From NCBI RefSeq assembly GCF_003012745.1, contig NZ_PXYK01000001.1:291112-355111 (forward strand): a stretch of DNA of 64,000 bases, read 5' to 3'. Shown here in pieces: positions 27,601-39,379 of this stretch. The notes under the pieces are model-generated. The model was not told the DNA's origin and did not search any database. It saw nothing but the letters and a program-made list of their open reading frames with translations. The position numbers and the translations under genes were made by a program. Numbering within the stretch: the stretch's first letter is position 1; the number at the start of each line of letters is the position of its first letter. This stretch comes from Kumtagia ephedrae (GTDB taxonomy: Bacteria; Pseudomonadota; Alphaproteobacteria; Rhizobiales; Rhizobiaceae).

Positions 27601-28593
27601 TCACTCCTCCCCGGCGCTCGCCTCGTCGAAGCCGAGCAGGCCCCAGCTCTGCCGCATGTGCGGCGGCAGCGGCGCCGTCACGTCGATCTTTCCCCCGCCC
27701 GGATGCGGGATGACGATGCGGCGGGCGTGCAGATGCAGGCGGTTCTGGATGCCGCCCGGAAAGTCCCAGTTGGTGTCGGCCTCGAAATATTTGGGATCGC
27801 CGATGATCGGATGGCCGATATGGGCGGTGTGCACGCGCAGCTGGTGCGTGCGCCCGGTATGCGGCTCCATCTCCAGCCAGGCCAGGGTCTGGCCGGCCTG
27901 CTCGACGACGCGGTAGTAGGAGACCGCGTGGTCGGCGCCGTCCTCGCCGTGCCGCGCCACGCGCATGCGGTCGCCGTCCGGCGTCTGCTCCCTGACGATC
28001 CAGGTCGAGATCTTGTCCTCGCGATTCTTCGGCACACCCTTCACCAGCGCCCAGTAGGTCTTCTGGGCGTCGCGGCCGCGAAACGCTTCCGCCAGCTTCA
28101 TGGCCGCCAGCCTGGTGCGGGCGACGACCAGCGCGCCCGACGTGTCGCGGTCGAGCCTGTGCACCAGCCGCGGCTTCTCGCCCTTCTTGTTGCGCAAGGC
28201 CTCGAGCATGGAATCGACGCTGCGGGTGACGCCCGAGCCGCCCTGCACGGCAAGTCCGGACGGCTTGTCGAAGACGAACACTTTCTCGTCCTCGTAGAGG
28301 GTCATGCGGGCGAGCGCCTCGGCGTCGTCGATGCCGCGCAGGCCGCGCTGCGTCAGCGGCGCGCCGCCCTTACGGTCGACGGCGAGCGGCGGCACGCGCA
28401 CCGTCTGGCCGGGCTCGACGCGGGTGTCAGACTTGGCGCGGGCCCCGTCGACGCGCACCTGGCCCGAGCGCAGCAGTTTCTGCAGGTGGCCGAAACCGAG
28501 CCCGGGAAAATGCGCCTTGAACCAGCGGTCGAGCCGCATGCCCGCCTCGCCCGCCTCGACCTTGATCTGTTCCACGCCTGCCATGCCGGCCAC
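27601..28593 (-). CDS. rluC: RluA-family pseudouridine synthase (RluC-like)
   Basis: A 330-residue large-subunit rRNA pseudouridine synthase. An N-terminal S4 RNA-binding domain (GMRLDRWFKAHFPGLGFGHL and VRVDGARAKSDTRVEPGQTV) precedes the catalytic domain with the RluA motif RLVHRLDRDTSGALVVARTR (catalytic Asp in HRLDRDTSG), KTYWALVKGVP, LAWLEMEPHTGRTHQLRVHT and PIIGDPKYF. It modifies uridines in 23S rRNA; the exact positions cannot be told from sequence. The start may be GTG 28593 or ATG 28584 (MAGVEQIKVEAGEAG). It follows crcB in a leftward operon. Confidence 0.92.
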   Translation of the reverse strand: MAGMAGVEQIKVEAGEAGMRLDRWFKAHFPGLGFGHLQKLLRSGQVRVDGARAKSDTRVEPGQTVRVPPLAVDRKGGAPLTQRGLRGIDDAEALARMTLYEDEKVFVFDKPSGLAVQGGSGVTRSVDSMLEALRNKKGEKPRLVHRLDRDTSGALVVARTRLAAMKLAEAFRGRDAQKTYWALVKGVPKNREDKISTWIVREQTPDGDRMRVARHGEDGADHAVSYYRVVEQAGQTLAWLEMEPHTGRTHQLRVHTAHIGHPIIGDPKYFEADTNWDFPGGIQNRLHLHARRIVIPHPGGGKIDVTAPLPPHMRQSWGLLGFDEASAGEE

Positions 28594-28620
28594 CGTTCCT
28601 TGCGAACGGGCGCCATAGCA

Positions 28621-29016
28621 TCATGCGATGCTTCTTGCGAGCCACAGGCCGAGAAACACGCTGGCCAGCGACCCGATGACGCTCGCCAGCACGTAGCCGA
28701 CCGCGGCCGCGGCCGCACCGCGCTCCCACAGCACGGCGAAATCCAGCGAGAAGGCGGAGAAGGTGGTGAAGCCGCCGAGGATGCCGGTGGCGATGAACAG
28801 GCGCAGCTCGTTAGAGGCGTTGAAGCGGCGCGCCAGCACCTCGATGAGCACGCCCATGGCGAAGCAGCCGACCACATTGACCGCAAGCGTGCCCCAAGGA
28901 AAGCCGATGCCGAACAGCCTTGCGGAAACGATGTTGACGACATGCCGCGCCGAGGCGCCGATGGCGCCGCCGATCGCGACAAGGAGAATGTCCAGGGGAA
29001 CAAGGCTCGGGGTCAT
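28621..29016 (-). CDS. crcB: Fluoride exporter CrcB/Fluc
   Basis: A 131-residue dual-topology fluoride channel subunit with four membrane helices. Hallmarks: GGAIGASARHVVNI in helix 1, FPWGTLAVNVVGCFAMGVLI in helix 2 (the conserved G-T-L-x-V-N-x-x-G), and RLFIATGILGGFTTFSAFSL in helix 3 with the FTTFS fluoride/sodium-site motif. It protects against environmental fluoride. No fluoride riboswitch is seen; the gene starts only 10 bp from the Pcm-like stop. The ATG at 29016 begins MTPSLVPLDILLVAIGG. Confidence 0.95.
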   Translation of the reverse strand: MTPSLVPLDILLVAIGGAIGASARHVVNIVSARLFGIGFPWGTLAVNVVGCFAMGVLIEVLARRFNASNELRLFIATGILGGFTTFSAFSLDFAVLWERGAAAAAVGYVLASVIGSLASVFLGLWLARSIA

Positions 29017-29026
29017 GGCGCTGCGA

Positions 29027-29875
29027 TCAGGCGGGAGGCTGCGAGGAAAACCATAGGCCGGAATAGACGGCGACGGCGCTGTCGTCCGGCTCACGCTCCA
29101 CGTCCAGCACGATCGCCCGCGTCTTCCAGGCCGACCTGTAGCCGGGCCGGCGGATGGTGCGGGCATCCTCCGAGGCGCCGACGCAGGGAATGAACCAGGC
29201 GCGCGACAGCGGCTGCGCGGAAAAACCCGCCGCCAGGCGGGTAACCAGCATGGCGATGCCGATGTCGCGGGCGGGGCGCCAAGGAAAGACGAGGCGTCCG
29301 CCGGGTTTCAGCGCCTGCAGCCAGGAGGCCGGCGGCGCCACCACGCCGGCATTCACATAGATGACGTCGGCGGCCGGGAGCCTGGCCGCGACCGCGTCGG
29401 CATTCACCACCGTCACATTGTCGAAAGGCTCAAGATTGCGGGCCGCGGCAGCGGCCAGCCACACATCGATCTCATAAGCCGTAACGGAGCCGCCATCGAG
29501 GACCAGCATCGACAGGATCGCAGTGTAATACCCCATGCCAGTGCCGATATGGACGACATGCTCGCCCGGCTGCGGCGCCACCGCACCGATCCATCCGGCG
29601 TGCAGGAACGGCTCGCCATTGTTGATGCCTTTTCGGGCGTCGAGCACGATCAGCGAATTCTGGTAGAGATAGGACGGATCGGAGCCGGGGGTCTCGACGA
29701 TGTGGTCGTTGATCAGGACGTGCCAGGGCGGCGGCGGCAGAAAGGCCTCGCGCGGCACCATGGCGAACACGCGCTCCAGCCGCGGATCGGCGGAACGGCT
29801 GGCGGCCGCCATCTGCTTGGCGTAGAAGCCGCGTGCTTCCTCCAGCGATTTTCCGGTGCCTCTCACCCGTTCCAC
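29027..29875 (-). CDS. Protein-L-isoaspartate O-methyltransferase-like protein
   Basis: A 282-residue class I SAM-dependent methyltransferase resembling Pcm. The N-terminal helical part contains the family segment RSADPRLERVFAMVPREAFL and the SLIVLDARKGINNGEPFLHA region corresponding to the Pcm substrate loop. The SAM-binding motif is HVVHIGTGMGYYTAILSMLV, where canonical enzymes have V-L-E-I-G-T-G-S-G-Y. It diverges from classic Pcm in the C-terminal half (GASEDARTIRRPGYRSAWKT), so it belongs to a Pcm-like subgroup with uncertain substrate. The frame is open to an ATG at 30010, but that extension is Arg-rich; the GTG at 29875 is preferred with moderate certainty. Confidence 0.75.
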   Translation of the reverse strand: MERVRGTGKSLEEARGFYAKQMAAASRSADPRLERVFAMVPREAFLPPPPWHVLINDHIVETPGSDPSYLYQNSLIVLDARKGINNGEPFLHAGWIGAVAPQPGEHVVHIGTGMGYYTAILSMLVLDGGSVTAYEIDVWLAAAAARNLEPFDNVTVVNADAVAARLPAADVIYVNAGVVAPPASWLQALKPGGRLVFPWRPARDIGIAMLVTRLAAGFSAQPLSRAWFIPCVGASEDARTIRRPGYRSAWKTRAIVLDVEREPDDSAVAVYSGLWFSSQPPA

Positions 29876-30064
29876 GCTCCAGGGCCGCCGGCGACTTCGT
29901 CCGCGCCGGCACGCCAGCAACGCAACGAACGGCCGCTGCCGGCCAATCGCGGCGCGAACCGCCGTCAATCGTCTCCCGTTCTTGTAGAACAAGCCGACGA
30001 TCGGTTCCATGCCGAAGACGTGGAGGGATTGGAACGGGCGGCGTGCAGCCCGTTCCTGGCTCCG

Positions 30065-31438
30065 TCAGCCGTTGACGACCTTTCGCTCGGTCTCGCCGGC
30101 GCTCTTCTTGAGCAGTTCGGAGACGAGGAAGGCCAGTTCGATCGCCTGGTCGGCGTTGAGGCGCGGATCGCAATGCGTGTGGTAGCGGTCCTGCAGGTCC
30201 TCGGCGGTGATGGCGCGGGCGCCGCCGGTGCATTCGGTGACGTTCTTGCCGGTCATCTCGACATGGATGCCGCCGGGATGCGTGCCCTCGGCGCGGTGCA
30301 CGTCGAAGAAGGTCTGCACCTCCTTCAGGATGCGGTCGAACGGCCGTGTCTTGTAGCCGGCGGCGGTGATGGTGTTGCCGTGCATGGGGTCGGACGACCA
30401 CACCACGCTGCGCCCTTCCCGCTTCACGGCGCGCAGCAGCTTCGGCAGGTGCTCGCCCACCTTGTCGGCGCCGAAGCGGGCGATCAGCGTCAGCCGGCCC
30501 GGCTCGTTCTCCGGGTTGAGCAGGTCGATGAGCTGCAGCAGCCCGTCCGGAGTCAAAGACGGGCCGCATTTCAGCCCGAGCGGGTTCTTCACGCCGCGGC
30601 AGTACTCGATATGGGCATGATCCGGCTGGCGGGTGCGGTCGCCGATCCAGATCATGTGGCCGGAGGTGGCGTACCAGTCGCCGGAGGTCGAATCGACGCG
30701 GGTCAGCGCCTCCTCGTAGCCGAGCAGCAGCGCCTCGTGGCTGGTGTAGAAGTCGGTCTCGCGCAGCGCGAAATTCGTCTCCGAGGTGATGCCGACCGCC
30801 CGCATGAAATCCATGGTCTCGGTGATGCGGTTGGCCAGCGCCTCGTAGCGCTCGCCCTGCGGGCTGTCGGAGACGAAGCCGAGCATCCAGCGGTGTACAT
30901 TCTCCAGGCTGGCATAGCCGCCCTGGGCGAAGGCGCGCAGCAGGTTCAGCGTCGCCGCCGACTGGCGGTAAGCCATCTCCTGGCGCGCCGGATCGGGCAG
31001 GCGCGACTTCTCGTCGAAGCCGGTGCCGTTGATGATGTCGCCGCGATAGCTGGGCAGCGTCACGCCGCCGATCGTCTCGTTGTCGGAGGAGCGCGGCTTG
31101 GCGAACTGGCCGGCGATGCGGCCGATCTTCACCACCGGCTGGGCGCCGGCGAAGGTGAGCACCACCGCCATCTGCAGGAACACGCGGAAGAAGTCGCGAA
31201 TATTGTCGGCGCCATGCTCGGCGAAGCTTTCGGCGCAGTCGCCGCCCTGGAGGAGGAATGCGTCACCGGCAGCGACGGTCGCAAGCTGCTTCTTCAGCTT
31301 GCGCGCCTCACCTGCAAAAACCAGCGGCGGAAAGGTGGCGAGACGGGCCTCGGTCTCGGCGAGCGCCGCGGCGTCCGGAAAGGCCGGCACTTGGCTGATG
31401 GGCTTGCCGCGCCAGGAGTTCGGGGACCATTTCGTCAT
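30065..31438 (-). CDS. aroG: 3-deoxy-7-phosphoheptulonate synthase, class II
   Basis: A 457-residue plant-type DAHP synthase that condenses phosphoenolpyruvate and erythrose 4-phosphate, the first step of aromatic amino-acid biosynthesis. Motifs: [32 protein letters not shown] (metal-binding Cys), [86 protein letters not shown] and [20 protein letters not shown]. The length matches class II enzymes. The ATG at 31438 gives the conserved MTKWSP start, four residues inside the longest frame. Lies downstream of pccA in the same direction with a 133 bp gap, so probably its own promoter. Confidence 0.96.
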   Translation of the reverse strand: MTKWSPNSWRGKPISQVPAFPDAAALAETEARLATFPPLVFAGEARKLKKQLATVAAGDAFLLQGGDCAESFAEHGADNIRDFFRVFLQMAVVLTFAGAQPVVKIGRIAGQFAKPRSSDNETIGGVTLPSYRGDIINGTGFDEKSRLPDPARQEMAYRQSAATLNLLRAFAQGGYASLENVHRWMLGFVSDSPQGERYEALANRITETMDFMRAVGITSETNFALRETDFYTSHEALLLGYEEALTRVDSTSGDWYATSGHMIWIGDRTRQPDHAHIEYCRGVKNPLGLKCGPSLTPDGLLQLIDLLNPENEPGRLTLIARFGADKVGEHLPKLLRAVKREGRSVVWSSDPMHGNTITAAGYKTRPFDRILKEVQTFFDVHRAEGTHPGGIHVEMTGKNVTECTGGARAITAEDLQDRYHTHCDPRLNADQAIELAFLVSELLKKSAGETERKVVNG

Positions 31439-31571
31439 CGTCGCACCCAATCGTCGCGCACAGGGCGGGAATGCCCGGCGCTCCCGCCTTGTCGGGAAGG
31501 CGGCTCTATACAGGAATGATGCCGGCTATTCTAGACCGCAGTTGGCCGCGGCGCGAGCCTGCCGATGCCGC

Positions 31572-33584
<2,013 letters not shown>

Positions 33585-33747
33585 AGGCGGCTTCTCCCCG
33601 GCGGCTTTCCATCCTTCTTATGGGTATGGCGCAACCGGCTCAAGCGCCTTGTTTTTTGCGCCCTCTTGCCCGCGGTCCGGCACACACCAGGCGACAGTGA
33701 CCCGGCGATTTCTCGCCGGGTCGTTTCGTGCAGCCGCCGCCGGGAGA

Positions 33748-34848
33748 TCAGAAGTTGCGCTGGAAGCGCAGGTGCGCGCCCCACGCGTCGGCGTCGTCCA
33801 GGTCGAAATTGTCCCTGTAGATGATCTCGGGCGTCACGGCCAAACCGGGGACCAGTTCGTAGCGGACGTTCGCCGCCACCGAGAGGTTCTCGAAGTCGTC
33901 ATAGCCGACTTCGGCGTTGAAGGTCGCCTTGTCGGTGAACTTGACCGCCGTGCCGCCCCAGATGGCCCATTTGCCGCCCCAGGGGGCGTAGAAATTGCGG
34001 CCGCCCTCGTCGGCCGAATCCCACGCGCCCATCACGAAGACCGAGGCGGTCTCGGTGATGGTGAGGTCGAGGCGGCCCTTGACCGCCACCGCGTCCTCCC
34101 AGCTGTCGTAGCCGGCGACGACGCCGATCTTGCCCCAGCCCTGCTTCAGCGACACGCCGCCGACGACATAGGGTGCGTAGTCTTCCGTGATGCCGCCGCC
34201 GACTCCGCCTTCGTCGCCCTGCTCGAGGGCGATGCCGGCCGAGAAGCCATTGGCACCCGTGTAGGTGTAGGCGATCTGCAACGTCTGCAACGGACCATAG
34301 GGGACCAGGCCGTCGTTCAGCACGCCCGACGCGTAGTCCGTGAACGTCGAGAAGTAGGAGTCCGTCTTGCCGACGCGGAAGCCGCCGAGCTCGATATAGG
34401 CATGCTCGATGGCAAAGAAGTCGTTGTTGTCGTAGGAGGTGCTGGTGATCGCCTCGCCGGTGTCGGGATCGAAGCCGACGACGGTGGTCGTGTAGAGCGC
34501 CTGATAGTTGAAGTTGATCTGCGCGTAGGACCGCAGCGTGCCGAGCTCGGTTTCCGTCCGGGCATCGATGCGCAGCTGGAAGCGGGCGCGGTTGTTGTAG
34601 GTCTCCTCGCCGGCATTCGAGATGAATTCGAACGCGTCGCCGCCGCGGATGTCGACACGAATATAGCCGCTGACCTTCAGGCAGGTCTCGGTGCCGGGCA
34701 TGTAGAAGAAGCCGGTGCCGTACACGTCGCAGACGCGCACATATTCCATCGGCTCCGGCTCGGCGACGACCACGGCATCGGCCGCGCGGGCACCAGAGAC
34801 CGCGACAAGGGCCGCGGCCGAGCCCAAGAGTAGACTCTTAGCATTCAT
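33748..34848 (-). CDS. Porin, Brucella Omp2 / rhizobial RopA-type
   Basis: A 366-residue outer-membrane trimeric porin. Signal peptide MNAKSLLLGSAAALVAVSGA (cleaved about ARAAD). The mature start VVAEPEPMEYVRVCDVYGTG and FFYMPGTETCLKVSGYIRVD with two conserved Cys is diagnostic of the alphaproteobacterial porin-2 family. A typical 16-strand pattern of alternating residues follows, ending in the Omp85-recognised aromatic FQRNF. The ATG at 34848 is right before the signal peptide; the frame extends four residues further. A second porin lies 500 bp upstream on the same strand and is very similar, the two differing chiefly in surface loops. Confidence 0.93.
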   Translation of the reverse strand: MNAKSLLLGSAAALVAVSGARAADAVVVAEPEPMEYVRVCDVYGTGFFYMPGTETCLKVSGYIRVDIRGGDAFEFISNAGEETYNNRARFQLRIDARTETELGTLRSYAQINFNYQALYTTTVVGFDPDTGEAITSTSYDNNDFFAIEHAYIELGGFRVGKTDSYFSTFTDYASGVLNDGLVPYGPLQTLQIAYTYTGANGFSAGIALEQGDEGGVGGGITEDYAPYVVGGVSLKQGWGKIGVVAGYDSWEDAVAVKGRLDLTITETASVFVMGAWDSADEGGRNFYAPWGGKWAIWGGTAVKFTDKATFNAEVGYDDFENLSVAANVRYELVPGLAVTPEIIYRDNFDLDDADAWGAHLRFQRNF

Positions 34849-35279
34849 TCCCATCTCCATTGAAAAACAAGTAAAATCAGGGCGAGCAATATCGACGCGG
34901 GACAGCGCCGCCCCGCGCCGTTCCGCCGTTCAAGCCGGAATGATTTCCCCCTCCGCCTCCTCCCTGAGGCCACCTCTGTCGCGGCATCAAATATCGGACA
35001 GTGCTATGGCCCTCTCCTCGCCATGCCCGATTCTTAAGTAAGCTAAAAGTAATAAAGCTTACCTTCATCTACATAAGTTATATGGGCAGGTCAATAATGT
35101 GCCCCGCCCCCAGCATGCGCCCGCCCTCCCGTTCAAGCGCCAAGCCGCGCGGAGCAGCATGATTGATAATGAAGAAGACCAGCCGGGGTGCGGTGATAAG
35201 CCCCCGCAAGGGGGGACCCCAGCAAGGCGACGCCGGCACCGTCGCGGTATGGCGAGGCCCGTCCCGAGGCAGCCAACGC
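34849..35279. other. Intergenic region between the two porins
   Basis: 431 bp with no gene. It contains an AT-rich stretch at about 35035-35095 (TTAAGTAAGCTAAAAGTAAT) that likely carries the promoter for the leftward porin at 33748, leaving a 5' UTR of roughly 200 bases. Confidence 0.45.
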
Positions 35280-35316
35280 AAAAAAGGGAGCCCGGCGATC
35301 ACTCGCCGGGCTCCCT
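35280..35316 (-). terminator. Intrinsic terminator after the second porin
   Basis: On the minus strand GGGAGCCCGGCGA, loop, TCGCCGGGCTCCC, then TTTTTT. A 13-bp stem with a perfect T-run, 29 bp after the porin stop. Confidence 0.9.
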
Positions 35317-35344
35317 CATACAACCTCAAGAAGTCGTGGATGGA

Positions 35345-36514
35345 TCAGAACGTGCGCTGGAAGCGGACGTTTACGCCCCACTTGTCGGAATCTTCGGGAG
35401 CGTCGTCACGGAAATTGTCCACGTAGACGATTTCCGGCGTGATCTGGAAGCCCGGCACCAGTTCGTAGCGGACGTTGGCCGCGACCGAGAAGTTCTCGAA
35501 GTCGTCATAGCCGACTTCGGCGTTGAAGGTCGTCTTTTCGTTGAACTTGACCTGCGTGCCGCCCCAGATGGCCCAGTCGCCACCCCAAGGAGCGTAGAAG
35601 TTGCTTCCATTGTCAACGATGACGCCAGCGCCGTTGACGGATATCTCGTCGCCAGCGGAATCCCATGCGCCCATCACGAAGACCGATGCGGTCTCGGTGA
35701 TGTTGACATCCAGGCGGCCCTTGACGGCGACTTCGTCTTCCCAGCTATCATAGCCGGCGACCACGCCGATCTTGCCCCAGCCCTGCTTCAGCGAGACGCC
35801 GCCGACCACATACGGCGCGTAGTCTTCGGTGATGCCAGCGCCAACGCCCGGCGCTACCGGAAAGCCAGGCAGCGTGTAGTTGACGGCCTCGTCCTCGTCC
35901 CCCTGCTCGAGAGCGATACCGGCGGAGAACCCGTTCGCGCCGGTGTAGGTGTAAGCCATCTGCAACGTATCGAACGGACCGTAGGGCACGATGCCGTCGT
36001 TCATCACGCCCGACGAATAGTCGGTGAAGGTCGAGAAGTAGGAGTCCGTCTTGCCAATGCGGAAGCCGCCCAGCTCGATATAGGCGTGCTCGATGTCGAG
36101 GTAGTCTTCGTTGTCGTAATCCGAGAGCCGACGGCCGTCACCATCGAACCTGGCCGAACCGCTGGCCTGGTACTGGAAGTTGATCGCCGCATAGGAGCGC
36201 AGCGTGCCGAGCTCGGTCTCGGTGCGAGCATCGGTACGCAGCTGGAAGCGGACGCGATTGCGGTAGGTTTCCTCGCCGGCATTGCTGACGCGGGCAAAAT
36301 AGTCGCCGCCGCGAATATCGACGCGGAGATAACCGCTGATCTTCAGGCAGGTCTCGGTGCCGGGCATGTAGAAGAAGCCGGAGCCGTACACGTCGCAGAT
36401 GCGCACATATTCCATGGGCTCGGGCTCGGCGACGACGACCGCGTCGGCGGCGCGCGCCCCCGAGGTCACGGCAAGCGCCGCGACAGAGCCGATAAGCAGG
36501 CTCTTGATGTTCAT
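35345..36514 (-). CDS. Second porin, paralogue of the 33.7 kb porin
   Basis: A 389-residue outer-membrane porin. Signal peptide MNIKSLLIGSVAALAVTSGA; mature start VVAEPEPMEYVRICDVYGSG; Cys pair as in the family; terminal FQRTF. It aligns along its whole length with the porin at 33748: ETELGTLRSYA, HAYIELGGFRIGKTDSYFST, ALEQGDE, ITEDYAPYVVGGVSLKQGWG and TFNAEVGYDDFENFSVAANV are shared nearly word for word. Differences lie in external loops: YTLPGFPVAPGVGAG and ISVNGAGVIVDNG are extra here. The pair resembles the omp2a/omp2b arrangement of Brucella, where gene conversion shapes the loops. Has its own terminator. Confidence 0.94.
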   Translation of the reverse strand: MNIKSLLIGSVAALAVTSGARAADAVVVAEPEPMEYVRICDVYGSGFFYMPGTETCLKISGYLRVDIRGGDYFARVSNAGEETYRNRVRFQLRTDARTETELGTLRSYAAINFQYQASGSARFDGDGRRLSDYDNEDYLDIEHAYIELGGFRIGKTDSYFSTFTDYSSGVMNDGIVPYGPFDTLQMAYTYTGANGFSAGIALEQGDEDEAVNYTLPGFPVAPGVGAGITEDYAPYVVGGVSLKQGWGKIGVVAGYDSWEDEVAVKGRLDVNITETASVFVMGAWDSAGDEISVNGAGVIVDNGSNFYAPWGGDWAIWGGTQVKFNEKTTFNAEVGYDDFENFSVAANVRYELVPGFQITPEIVYVDNFRDDAPEDSDKWGVNVRFQRTF

Positions 36515-37009
36515 TTCGTTTCTCCAGTGGATATCGTTAATGAAAGGGCCGGACGTGAAGCCCGCGGGATGGCGCCCCCTGCCGGTCCCGTGACTGAAAA
36601 ATGATGCGGTAGACCCCACCCCTTTTCGCCGGCGACGCTAGCCGCGACCGACTGCGCCGATGTGACAGATTGCTGAAATCCGACCGCAGCCGCACAGCCG
36701 ACGAGCCCGTGCGGCAGGATTGCAACACTCCGTTAGCCGGGCCGTTTGCCGGGTAAAAAAAAGGCATATATGCCAACGTCTTGGCCGGAACTCCTGCAAA
36801 TCGTGCCAAGCGCCTGACCAAGCCGCTGTACGGCGTTCGCGGCCCGGACGGATCGGGTCGATCGAGCGAGGCCCATCCCGCAATGGGGCTGTCGGCGAGC
36901 GGTCGGGACCCCGGATTCGCGCTGCTGCGCGACATGGACCGCCGTCGACGCTTGAACAGTCCGCGAAATCCTGACACCAAGGGCCGAAATCGAAATCGGA
37001 GGTTCCGCC
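36515..37009. other. Intergenic region between porin and adhC
   Basis: 495 bp between two divergent genes. No protein-like frame with a Shine-Dalgarno is present. It should hold both promoters; an AT-rich stretch (GGTAAAAAAAAGGCATATAT, 36750-36770) is the most likely core. I see no operator symmetry. Confidence 0.45.
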
Positions 37010-38137
<1,128 letters not shown>

Positions 38138-38147
38138 GGTCCAACCC

Positions 38148-38612
38148 ATGCAGGCGCCGCAGATCTATGTCGACGCCGACGCCTGCCCGGTGAAGGAGGA
38201 AGTGGTGAAGGTGGCGGAGCGCTTCGGCCTCGTCGTCACCTTCGTCTCCAACGGCGGCCTGCGCCCGTCGCGCGATCCCATGATACGCAATGTGGTCGTG
38301 TCGAAATCGGCGGATGCGGCGGACGACTGGATCGTCGACAACGCCAAGGCCAACGACATCGTGGTGACCGCCGACATCCCGCTCGCGGCACGCGCCGTTG
38401 CCGGCAGCGCGCATGTGCTCGGGCCGACCGGAAAGCCGTTCACCCCCGACAACATCGGCATGGCGGTCGCCATGCGCGACCTGAAGCAGCATCTGCGCGA
38501 GACCGGAGAGAGCAAGGGTTTCAACGCCGGCTTCTCCCGGCAGGACCGTTCGCGCTTCCTCAGCGCCCTGGACGAGCAATGCCGCCGGGCCGTCGCCGCG
38601 GCGCAGACATGA
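38148..38612 (+). CDS. YaiI/YqxD family (UPF0178) protein
   Basis: A 154-residue protein of the UPF0178/DUF188 family with a PIN-like fold. Motifs: IYVDADACPVKEEVVKVAER (conserved acidic VDADACPVK), VVSKSADAADDWIVDNAKAN, DIVVTADIPLAARAVA and LGPTGKPFTPDNIGMAVAMR. The aspartates match the family's putative metal site, so a nuclease-like activity has been guessed, but none is proven. Ten bp separate it from adhC and its stop overlaps the next start (ATGA), so it lies within an operon. Confidence 0.9.
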   Translation: MQAPQIYVDADACPVKEEVVKVAERFGLVVTFVSNGGLRPSRDPMIRNVVVSKSADAADDWIVDNAKANDIVVTADIPLAARAVAGSAHVLGPTGKPFTPDNIGMAVAMRDLKQHLRETGESKGFNAGFSRQDRSRFLSALDEQCRRAVAAAQT

Positions 38613-39265
38613 CATTCCTGCTGAAGAAACACATGGGGTTCTATCTGGCGGCGGCCGCAGCCGTCGCCGCCGGCGGGATCGCGCTCCGGTTCGCGCCGAT
38701 GCTTGCCGTGACGATCGCCGCCAATGCGTTCTTCCTCACCTACCTGGCGGCAACGCTCGCCGGCCTGCCGCGCCTCACCCCGAGCTACCTGCGCCGCCAC
38801 GCCGCCAGCGACGACATTCCGGTCTCGATCATCTTCCTCATCACGCTGGGCGCGGTTGCGGTCGCGGTTGCGTCGCTGTTCCTCACCATCAATGCCCGCG
38901 GCGCGCCGGACCCGCTGCTCTATGCGCTGTCGCTTTCGGCGGTGCCGCTGGGCTGGCTGGCCATCCACATGATGGCGGCCGTCCACTACGCGCATCTCTA
39001 CTGGCAGCCCGACGGGGAAGACGACGCCACCGGGCCGCGAGCCAGGCGCGGCCTCGACTTTCCCGGCACGAAGGAGCCTGGCGGCAGCGATTTCGTCTAC
39101 TTCGCCTACGTGATCGGCATGACGGCTCAGACCTCCGACGTCGCCGTCACCACTTCGGCGATGCGGCGCATCAACATCCTGCACGCCATCGTCTCGTTCT
39201 TCTTCAACACCGTGCTGGTGGCGGCCGCCGTGAACCTCGCCGTGTCGCTCGCGCCCAGCCCATAG
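38609..39265 (+). CDS. DUF1345 membrane protein
   Basis: A 218-residue inner-membrane protein with five hydrophobic helices. DUF1345 signature: the loop after helix 2 (TPSYLRRHAASDDIPVSIIF), then HYAHLYWQ and a conserved GLDFPGTKEPGGSDFVYFAY, and VIGMTAQTSDVAVTTSAMRR. Function unknown. Its ATG overlaps the yaiI-type stop. The downstream cytochrome b gene begins 115 bp later and may have a separate promoter. Confidence 0.88.
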   Translation: MTFLLKKHMGFYLAAAAAVAAGGIALRFAPMLAVTIAANAFFLTYLAATLAGLPRLTPSYLRRHAASDDIPVSIIFLITLGAVAVAVASLFLTINARGAPDPLLYALSLSAVPLGWLAIHMMAAVHYAHLYWQPDGEDDATGPRARRGLDFPGTKEPGGSDFVYFAYVIGMTAQTSDVAVTTSAMRRINILHAIVSFFFNTVLVAAAVNLAVSLAPSP

Positions 39266-39379
39266 CTAATGTCGAACGCATCGCGCGGGATGCGAGCGGC
39301 GTTCGTTGAAACCGAAGCAATCACCCCTTCGTATCTCCGAATGAAGGGCGCCCACGGCGCGCCCGCAGGGGCCGGTCGC

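Noticed and set aside
33699..33722. Hairpin GACCCGGCGA / TCGCCGGGTC as terminator of the leftward porin.
   Set aside because: No T-run follows on the minus strand; only a possible weak structure.
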